The notes beneath the pieces were generated by a model, which saw only the letters and a program-made list of their open reading frames with translations, was not told the DNA's origin and did no database searches. A stretch of DNA of 10,257 nt from Dehalococcoidia bacterium (lineage in GTDB: Bacteria > Chloroflexota > Dehalococcoidia > GIF9 > AB-539-J10). Shown piece by piece: positions 1 to 5,755 of this stretch (positions are counted from its first letter, which is position 1; the number at the start of each line of letters is the position of its first letter). The DNA is taken from contig JAOUDT010000029.1 in the NCBI GenBank assembly GCA_029859145.1, positions 1 through 10,257 on the forward strand, in the 5' to 3' direction. The position numbers and the translations under genes are program-made.

Positions 1-184
1 GGTCTACGCGACATTCGTCTAGGCCGGAAACAAGCGCCGCCATACAGTCTTCCCGATTCCATCCAGTATCAATAATCAAAGATCGGTCTGTCCCCTTTAC
101 AACATAAGAGTTGGTGGCTTTGAGAGGACTTCCGGGGAGAGGAACATTAATTCTATAAAGACTTGGTAAGATCTCTTCGAACAA
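1..184 (-). CDS. MBL-fold metallo-hydrolase, N-terminal fragment (runs off left edge)
   Basis: About 61 residues are visible. The minus-strand translation contains LYRINVPLPGSPLKATNSYV followed by a strand-turn ending LIIDTGWNRED. This is the usual N-terminus of metallo-beta-lactamase-fold hydrolases: a first strand, the conserved N-S-Y, then the I-I-D-T-G strand that precedes the metal site. The metal-binding HxHxDH motif lies outside the window, so activity and substrate cannot be judged. I place the start at the TTG at 184-182, giving (M)FEEILPSLYRI, a common opening for this family; an in-frame TAG lies a little upstream and no ATG lies between. A GAGAAGG sequence about 13 bases upstream could serve as a weak ribosome binding site. 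The gene diverges from the aldehyde dehydrogenase. The fold is fairly sure, the specific function unknown. Confidence 0.75.
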   Translation of the reverse strand, partial: MFEEILPSLYRINVPLPGSPLKATNSYVVKGTDRSLIIDTGWNREDCMAALVSGLDECRVD

Positions 185-512
185 TGCTCTTCGAAACCCT
201 TCTCGCTGTATTGACTAGGAACACAGGATGATTGTAAACGTGTTAGTCCTATGTTGACGCAAACCTAGCATATTTTCCCAGAATTGTCCACCCGCGCAGT
301 TGTTGCCGCTGCATATCCCTGCAGACGGCCACTTTTGGGCACCTAAATAGTAACAGGACGCTCCGGAATCATCTCCTGTCTGCACCCCGTTTGGAATGGC
401 TGTACTATGGCAAGACCCCGTACTTAGCGGCAAAAGCCGAAAGCTCTAGGACATAACGGAGCCAAGTGATTGACAAATACCAAGGAAACGGATACCATTC
501 TGGTGCCGTTAA
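185..512. other. Gap without an intact gene between the hydrolase fragment and the decayed gene
   Basis: I find no convincing gene here. A minus-strand frame (433-215, TTG start) and plus-strand frames are open for about 30 to 75 codons. Some pieces look coding-like, for example plus-strand DAPESSPVCTPFGMAVLWQD around 350-410 and plus-strand VIDKYQGNGYHSGAVNGSLK from 466. They lie in different frames, lack ribosome binding sites, and match no family I recognise. They may be older parts of the decayed gene that ends at 730. No strong promoter for the hydrolase fragment is evident; a TTTACA near 235 on the minus strand has only a poor -10 partner. Confidence 0.35.
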
Positions 513-730
513 CGGGTCCCTAAAGTACGCAATCGATCCGCGGAAGCGGCCATTGAGAGGGCAAGTGAGGCGGCAATTCACGAGTATCTTGACCGGCTGT
601 TCAAGAAGCGCGGACTTTCATATTCTCTTCGCCCAACAAATCTCTGTTGCATTATGCCGAGGACTGGGCTGCGGATAAACCTGTCGTGACAGCAGGAACT
701 AAGACAGAAATGAGGTATTGTGAAACATGA
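513..730 (+). pseudogene. Probable 3' remnant of a decayed gene ending at the start of the aldehyde dehydrogenase
   Basis: Two open stretches in different frames both look like real protein. The first (513-689) has no start codon and contains AEAAIERASEAAIHEYLDRL followed by FKKRGL, a charged amphipathic helix. The second (593-730) contains NKSLLHYAEDWAADKPVVTA and ends TKTEMRYCET. The frame would have to change near 615-635 to join them. The second piece ends in TGA at 728-730, overlapping the ATG at 727 as ATGA, the arrangement typical of translationally coupled operon genes. This suggests that an upstream partner of the dehydrogenase was once intact. I do not recognise the family; it does not look like the end of proline dehydrogenase, the expected partner. 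A sequencing or assembly error is the main alternative. Confidence 0.4.
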
Positions 731-2295
731 ACAGAATCAAAACACCGAAGCCAGATGAGATCTTTCCCTGGCAACCTGACGAACTCTCGGGGACTAACCC
801 AGCTCGTCTGATGAATTTCATCGACGGGAAATGGGTAGAAGCCAAGAAGTATAAAGACGTCTTGGACCCGATGTCAGGCGAACCGTTCATCCAGATGCCG
901 GACACCAGCGTGCAGGAATTGGCGCCTTTTATCCGGTCCCTAGCGAAGTGCCCCAAATATGGTTTGCATAACCCAATCCTGAATGTCGAAAGATACCTCA
1001 TGTACGGACAGATCAGCGAAAGGGTCGCCGATTTTCTTAGAAGTAGCGAAGGAGAGAGGTTCTTCACGAGGTTAATTCAGAGAGTCATGCCCAAGGACAC
1101 TGAACAATGCCGCAACGAAGTCACTGTGACAGCCACATTCCTGGAGAACTTCTCGGGCGACCAGGTCAGATTCCTTGCCAAGGGACAGACTACTCCTGGC
1201 AATCACTTCGGGCAGGAGGCCATCGACTATCGGTGGCCGCACGGTCCCGTCGCAGTGATCACACCTTTCAATTTCCCGCTGGAGATAATGGCTCTACAGA
1301 CGATGGGCGCTCTGTACATGGGGAACAAACCAGTTCTCAAGCAAGCGACCACTACTTCCATTGCTGCCGAGGCTTTTGTAAGGCTGCTTCTGCATTGTGG
1401 AATGCCTGAGCAAGACCTGCTTCTGATTCACTGCAGTGGTGCGGTAATGGAGAAGCTAGCTACCAACCCCGCCATTCAGTTTACTCAGTTCACCGGCAGT
1501 ACCTCCGTTGCGGAGCAGCTATTGGAGCTGACCAAAGGGAAGTGCCGAATTGAGGATGCTGGCTTCGATTGGAAGATAGTAGGGCCGAATGCAATCCCGT
1601 CTATGGTCGACTTTGTAGCAGCGCAGTGTGACATGGATGCCTACGCCGCCAGTGGTCAGAAGTGTTCGGCCCAGAGCTTTTTGGCTGTCCACCAGAACTG
1701 GGTGAAGCTCGGGCTCCTAGAGAAAATAGCACAACTTGCTGCCAAACGCAGTCTAGGAGACCTTACTATCGGTCCGGTGCTGACTTGGACTAACGAGATC
1801 ATTGAAGCGCACATCGACAAGCTGTTGCGCATCAATGGTGCCAAGATACAGTTTGGCGGTAAACGCCTAAAGAGGAATTCGATACCATCGTGCTACGGCA
1901 GCTTTGAACCCACTGCCGTGTTCGTGCCACTAAAGAGCATTCCGCCGCATGTTGATTTGGTTACAACCGAGGTTTTTGGGCCTGTTCAAGTCATAACTAC
2001 ATGGGAATCCAAGGACGACCTCAGGTTGCTGCTGGACATATGCAACTCCATGCAGCATCATCTTACTGCCGGAGTCGTCGATAACGATCCGGACTTCTTG
2101 AACCAAGTATTGGGTCAGACGGTGAACGGCACAACGTACGCCGGCATCAGAGCCCGAACCACAGGGGCGCCTCAGTGGCACTTCTTTGGCCCATGTGGGC
2201 ATCCAGCCGCTGCTGGCATTGGAACTATAGAAGCCATCAGAAACATCTGGTCGCAGAACAGGACGATCATAGAGGATACTAGCGCAGTATTGTAG
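727..2295 (+). CDS. ALDH12-like aldehyde dehydrogenase (probable delta-1-pyrroline-5-carboxylate dehydrogenase)
   Basis: This 522-residue protein is a full-length NAD(P)-dependent aldehyde dehydrogenase. The active-site parts are present: Asn182 in TPFNFP, Lys205 in NKPVLK, F-T-G-S at 255-258 on the cofactor-binding fold, general-base Glu276 in IEDAGFDWK, nucleophile Cys313 in SGQKCSAQS, and Glu415/Phe417 in TEVFGP. From memory the whole sequence follows plant ALDH12, the mitochondrial enzyme that oxidises P5C (glutamate semialdehyde) to glutamate in proline breakdown. Shared stretches include DPMSGEPFI, CPKYGLHNP, LIQRVMPK, ENFSGDQVRFLA, GALYMGNKP, EDAGFDWK, and NGTTYAGIRARTTGAPQWHF (plants: NGTTYAGLRGRTTGAPQNHW). 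No targeting peptide is present, so it should be cytoplasmic. ATG 727 follows GAGG at 712-715 and overlaps the stop of an upstream remnant. No proline dehydrogenase is adjacent, so the physiological substrate is inferred from family resemblance. Confidence 0.88.
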   Translation: MNRIKTPKPDEIFPWQPDELSGTNPARLMNFIDGKWVEAKKYKDVLDPMSGEPFIQMPDTSVQELAPFIRSLAKCPKYGLHNPILNVERYLMYGQISERVADFLRSSEGERFFTRLIQRVMPKDTEQCRNEVTVTATFLENFSGDQVRFLAKGQTTPGNHFGQEAIDYRWPHGPVAVITPFNFPLEIMALQTMGALYMGNKPVLKQATTTSIAAEAFVRLLLHCGMPEQDLLLIHCSGAVMEKLATNPAIQFTQFTGSTSVAEQLLELTKGKCRIEDAGFDWKIVGPNAIPSMVDFVAAQCDMDAYAASGQKCSAQSFLAVHQNWVKLGLLEKIAQLAAKRSLGDLTIGPVLTWTNEIIEAHIDKLLRINGAKIQFGGKRLKRNSIPSCYGSFEPTAVFVPLKSIPPHVDLVTTEVFGPVQVITTWESKDDLRLLLDICNSMQHHLTAGVVDNDPDFLNQVLGQTVNGTTYAGIRARTTGAPQWHFFGPCGHPAAAGIGTIEAIRNIWSQNRTIIEDTSAVL

Positions 2296-2463
2296 CGGAA
2301 CCGGTTTCTTCCGGTTGGGATCGGTCGGGAGGGACAACACATTGCCTGTCAGCAAGGCCAAGAAGGCTTCCATACCTAAGGCATACAACCCACATAAGTC
2401 CTCGCTGATTGCTCTGCCCTGTCCTTCCCTAGTTCGGAAAATGACTCTCCACACGAAATACAT
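2296..2463 (-). pseudogene. Possible 5' remnant of a minus-strand gene running into the dehydrogenase 3' end
   Basis: An ATG at 2463-2461 on the minus strand follows a near-perfect Shine-Dalgarno (AGGAGGTGA, six bases between AGGAGG and ATG). The next 55 or so codons look coding-like, including GRAISEDLCGLYALGMEAFL followed by ALLTGN. The frame stays open to 1930, but everything beyond 2296 lies antisense to the well-conserved C-terminus of the aldehyde dehydrogenase, so that part cannot be trusted. The simplest reading is the start of a small gene whose 3' part was lost when the dehydrogenase segment was joined here. A chance ORF under a chance ribosome binding site remains possible. On the plus strand, a 6-bp hairpin right after the dehydrogenase stop (AACCGG 2299-2304, CCGGTT 2311-2316) lacks a T-tract and is only a weak terminator candidate. 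Confidence 0.3.
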
Positions 2464-2625
2464 ATTTCACCTCCTCAGTCACTTGGGGTACTGGGCGAGT
2501 TGGCCATATTTGGTTTGGCTATCAAGAACAAGCGTGGCCTGAGCTTCATATAGAGCAAAAATCTCGTCTGCGGGTATCTTATCAATCCAGAAGGGGAAGA
2601 ACCGCTACTTTTTCATGCGGGGGTA

Positions 2626-2654
2626 TTGCATTCTACTAGATCTAGTGGTAAAAT
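2626..2654 (+). promoter_or_regulatory. Sigma-70-type promoter of the nrdR operon
   Basis: TTGCAT at 2626-2631 and TAAAAT at 2649-2654 are separated by exactly 17 bases, which closely matches the housekeeping consensus. Transcription would begin near 2661, leaving a leader of about 25 bases before the GTG of nrdR. No other comparable promoter lies before nrdJ or the third gene, so this one probably drives all three. Confidence 0.65.
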
Positions 2655-2669
2655 ATTGTGGTACCACAA
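2635..2669. promoter_or_regulatory. Two perfect palindromes over the nrdR promoter; candidate operators
   Basis: ACTAGATCTAGT (2635-2646) is a perfect 12-bp palindrome in the spacer between -35 and -10. TTGTGGTACCACAA (2656-2669) is a perfect 14-bp palindrome over the predicted start of transcription. Their centres are 22 bp apart, about two helical turns. The core CTAGATCTAG agrees with the NrdR-box core CWATATATWG at 8 of 10 positions, and NrdR is known to bind upstream of ribonucleotide reductase genes. However, NrdR boxes usually come as a pair about 31 bp apart, and the second palindrome does not resemble one. Repression of the operon here is therefore an inference, and the repressor could be NrdR or another protein. 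Confidence 0.45.
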
Positions 2670-2685
2670 GGGTTAGGAGAGGCCA

Positions 2686-3210
2686 GTGAACTGTCCCTAC
2701 TGTGGGCGGCAGGAGTCAAGGGTGATAGATTCGCGGAGTGTAGACGACGGGGTGAGACGTCGAAGGAAATGCCTCGCCTGCAACGCTCGCTTCACTACTT
2801 ACGAGCGCGTACAGCCACACGATATCTTCGTTATTAAGAAGGATGGACGGCGTGAGGAATTCAGCCGAGATAAGCTTCTTCTTGGTATTCGCAAGGCCTG
2901 CGAAAAACGCCCTCTTCCCACAGGTGCCATTGACAAGCTTGTGGACACAATCGAGGCTGAGCTGTATAGGGTGGGCAAAAGCGAGGTATCCAGTTCCTAT
3001 ATCGGTGACTTGGTCATGGAGGGGCTGAAGAGACTGGACCATATTGCCTACATTCGCTTCGCCAGTGTTTATCGAGAATTTGCTGATATCGGCGATCTAA
3101 AACAAGAGGTGGACAGCCTGGCGGTACGACGAGAGGTGACGCCAGCAAACCAGCTACCGTTGCCCTCTTCCGAGGCGGTGAGCTCCCTGACTGGCCGCAA
3201 GAGGAGATGA
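2686..3210 (+). CDS. nrdR: Transcriptional repressor NrdR
   Basis: NrdR is a zinc-ribbon/ATP-cone repressor that senses ATP/dATP and shuts off ribonucleotide reductase genes. The 174-residue protein shows the hallmark N-terminus MNCPYCG, with zinc ligands Cys3, Cys6, Cys29 and Cys32, the basic RRRR at 24-27 and FTTYERV at 36-42. An ATP-cone follows at about 47-137, starting FVIKKDGRREEFSRDKL and ending ASVYREFADI. The last 30 or so residues are a variable tail slightly longer than in many homologues. The GTG start at 2686 is fixed by the invariant MNCPYC opening and by AGGAG at 2675-2679, six bases upstream. The stop is one base from the ATG of nrdJ, so the two genes are co-transcribed and probably translationally coupled. 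The family assignment is essentially certain. Confidence 0.97.
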   Translation: MNCPYCGRQESRVIDSRSVDDGVRRRRKCLACNARFTTYERVQPHDIFVIKKDGRREEFSRDKLLLGIRKACEKRPLPTGAIDKLVDTIEAELYRVGKSEVSSSYIGDLVMEGLKRLDHIAYIRFASVYREFADIGDLKQEVDSLAVRREVTPANQLPLPSSEAVSSLTGRKRR

Positions 3211-3211
3211 A

Positions 3212-5719
3212 ATGCCCAAGACCCGCCGAAAAGAGAATCAGAAGACTGTCGGCCGTGATAGGGTAGCTCAAGCTGTTTTCGCTGCTGCCGAGTCCATGGG
3301 TATAAGTGACAGGAAATTGTTGGAGAAATTTACAGAACAGGTGAGCCAGCGCCTGGAGGTAACTCATCCGTTCCCAGGTATGGAGGAATTGGTTCCTCGC
3401 CAGACCAAGCAGCCCGTGTCCTCATCCCGAATTCGGGAGATGGTTCAGGAAATGCTCACTGCCGATGAATTTTCTCCCCAAGCCAGAAGCCAGGTCATTT
3501 CTGGAATCAAACTCAGCGATAATGCCCTGAGAGTTCTGGAACGGAGATACTTGACAAAAGACGGTGAGGGAAGAGTTGTTGAGACTCCTCAAGAGCTATT
3601 TCACCGCGTAGCCGGGCACATTGCCTCAGCCGAGCTTATCTACGATCCCAAGGCAGATGTTTCTCATTATGAAGAGGCTTTCTGTCAACTGATGGAAAAC
3701 CTAGAATTCCTGCCCAATTCCCCTACTCTAATGAATGCCGGCCGCGAACTGGGACAATTGTCAGCTTGCTTTGTTCTGCCTATTGAGGATTCCATGGAGT
3801 CCATCTTCGATGCAGTTAAATATACCGCTTTGATTCACAAAAGTGGTGGCGGGACCGGCTTTTCTTTTTCCCGACTTAGACCGGAAAGGGATAGAGTAGG
3901 TTCGACAGGTGGCATTGCCAGCGGCCCCGTTTCTTTCATGCGCGTCTTTGATACCACTACCGATGTCATAAAGCAAGGTGGCATGCGCCGCGGGGCCAAT
4001 ATGGCCATACTTCGTATTACCCACCCCGATATCTTGAAATTCATCAACGCCAAAGAAGACGCACGTGCGCTGACTAACTTCAACCTTTCTGTAGCGGTGA
4101 CTGACGAGTTTATGAAAGCCGTGGGAAAAGGCACCGATTACAGTTTGGTGAACCCGAGAACCGGAGAGGTAATGGATAAACTCAATGCCAGAGAGGTGTT
4201 CGACAAGATAGTTGACATGGCCTGGCACACCGGTGACCCGGGTGTTGTGTTTATCGACGAGATAAACAGGCACAACCCCACGCCTCAGTTGGGCGAAATA
4301 GAGAGCACCAATCCGTGTGGAGAACAACCGCTGCTCCCGTTTGAGTCCTGCAATTTGGGCTCCATAAATCTGTCCAAGATGGTGACGGACAAGAATGGCC
4401 AGTTATATGTTGATTATGACAAGCTATCTCAGATAGTCAAGTTCGCAGTCCGCTTCCTTGACAATGTCATAGAAGTGAACCAATTCCCGCTGCCAGAGAT
4501 TGCACAGATGACAAGAACTACCAGGAAAATAGGGCTGGGGGTTATGGGTTTTGCCGACATGCTAATTCAGCTTGGTATCCCCTATGACAGTGAGCAGGGG
4601 CTTGCCGTGGCAGAGGAGATTGCCCGTTTCATATCTGCAGAGGCGGATAAAGCCTCGATAGAGCTAGCCGAAAAAAAGGGAGTGTTCCCTGCTTTCCAGG
4701 GAAGCATTTACGACCTTCCCGATGGTCCTCGTTTTCGAAATGCCTCCCGTACTACTATTGCTCCTACCGGCAGCTTGAGCATAATCGCTAACTGCTCGAG
4801 TGGCATCGAACCGTTGTTTGCACTAAGCTACGTGCGCCACATCCTGGAAGGTGAAGAGTTCATAGAAGTAAATCCCTATTTTGAGGAGGCAGCCAAGAAG
4901 GGGGGCTTCTATTCTCCTGAGCTGATGAAGCAGCTTGCCGAAGGCAAAAGGCTGAAGGATATAGAGGGAGTTCCTGAAGAGACAAAGAAGCTCTTCGTCA
5001 CTTCCCATGACATATCACCCAAGTGGCACGTTAAGATGCAGGCAGTATTCCAGAAGTTTACTGATAGCGCTGTATCCAAGACAGTCAACTTCCCTCGCGA
5101 GGCGACACCCGAGGATGTGGCCGACGTGTATATGTTGGCTTATCGGGATGGCTTAAAGGGCATCACTATTTATCGAGACAGGAGCCGAGAAAGTCAGGTG
5201 CTCACTGTGGGTGAGGGGGCGAGAAAAACTGAAGGCAAGCTAGGTCCCAGGAAAAGACCCAAAGTCACCAGAGGTGTGACTGAAAGGGTCAACACGGGGT
5301 GCGGCTACATCTATGTAACAGTGAATTTCGATCAGCAGGGAATATCCGAAGTCTTCTCCACACTGGGAAAAGCCGGAGGTTGTGCCGCAGCACAGCTTGA
5401 GGCTATCAGCCGCCTTACATCCGTAGCGCTGAGGTCTGGAATAGATATGGATTCTATCGTAAAGCACCTGCGTGGCATCAGGTGCCCTTCCATTACTTGG
5501 GAGCAAGGACACGCTGTTCTATCTTGTGCTGATGCCATCGCCAGCGTGCTTGAGAAGTATATTAAGAAAGAAGGGACTGCTGGCAATCCCGACACGCCTT
5601 CCAAGAACCCTGAGATGGTCAAAAGTTGGGCCGGCCAATGCCCCGATTGTGGTGGTCCCTTGATTTACCAGGAAGGCTGCAATATTTGCCTCGCCTGTGG
5701 CTTTACCAAATGCGGATAA
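3212..5719 (+). CDS. nrdJ: Adenosylcobalamin-dependent (class II) ribonucleoside-diphosphate reductase NrdJ
   Basis: The 835-residue cytoplasmic enzyme reduces ribonucleotides to deoxyribonucleotides using vitamin B12 as radical source, so it works with or without oxygen. The radical site NPCGE is at 367-371 (Asn367, thiyl Cys369, Glu371). Cys186 (in LSACFVLP) and Cys380 (in FESCNLGS) form the redox pair. KSGGGTGFSFSRLRP and GGMRRGANMAIL are the substrate and specificity segments, and APTGS at 517-521 is the phosphate-binding loop. The C-terminus is a six-cysteine module (Cys810, 813, 823, 826, 829, 834), seen in many class II enzymes, likely zinc-binding and/or the shuttle that re-reduces the active site. 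Residues 14-90 resemble an ATP-cone without its nucleotide-binding start. ATG 3212 has GAGGAG five bases upstream and lies one base after nrdR. The next gene follows 36 bases after the stop. Confidence 0.97.
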   Translation: MPKTRRKENQKTVGRDRVAQAVFAAAESMGISDRKLLEKFTEQVSQRLEVTHPFPGMEELVPRQTKQPVSSSRIREMVQEMLTADEFSPQARSQVISGIKLSDNALRVLERRYLTKDGEGRVVETPQELFHRVAGHIASAELIYDPKADVSHYEEAFCQLMENLEFLPNSPTLMNAGRELGQLSACFVLPIEDSMESIFDAVKYTALIHKSGGGTGFSFSRLRPERDRVGSTGGIASGPVSFMRVFDTTTDVIKQGGMRRGANMAILRITHPDILKFINAKEDARALTNFNLSVAVTDEFMKAVGKGTDYSLVNPRTGEVMDKLNAREVFDKIVDMAWHTGDPGVVFIDEINRHNPTPQLGEIESTNPCGEQPLLPFESCNLGSINLSKMVTDKNGQLYVDYDKLSQIVKFAVRFLDNVIEVNQFPLPEIAQMTRTTRKIGLGVMGFADMLIQLGIPYDSEQGLAVAEEIARFISAEADKASIELAEKKGVFPAFQGSIYDLPDGPRFRNASRTTIAPTGSLSIIANCSSGIEPLFALSYVRHILEGEEFIEVNPYFEEAAKKGGFYSPELMKQLAEGKRLKDIEGVPEETKKLFVTSHDISPKWHVKMQAVFQKFTDSAVSKTVNFPREATPEDVADVYMLAYRDGLKGITIYRDRSRESQVLTVGEGARKTEGKLGPRKRPKVTRGVTERVNTGCGYIYVTVNFDQQGISEVFSTLGKAGGCAAAQLEAISRLTSVALRSGIDMDSIVKHLRGIRCPSITWEQGHAVLSCADAIASVLEKYIKKEGTAGNPDTPSKNPEMVKSWAGQCPDCGGPLIYQEGCNICLACGFTKCG

Positions 5720-5755
5720 AGTACGACAAGAGCATGCACTGAGGGGAGTCGAAGG

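Noticed and set aside
215..433. 72-codon minus-strand frame upstream of the MBL-fold gene
   Set aside because: It has a TTG start without a ribosome binding site and no recognisable motif; competing plus-strand frames look equally plausible.
699..1409. Open frames overlapping the dehydrogenase N-terminal half (minus 699-1067, plus 1107-1409)
   Set aside because: They are shadows of a well-conserved gene, with no supporting start signals.
1930..2295. Continuation of the minus-strand frame from 2463 into the dehydrogenase
   Set aside because: This part is antisense to the conserved ALDH12 C-terminus, so its openness is explained by the plus-strand gene.
3761..4327. 188-codon minus-strand open frame inside nrdJ
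   Set aside because: It lies fully antisense to a strongly conserved region including the NrdJ active site, has no ribosome binding site and resembles no family.
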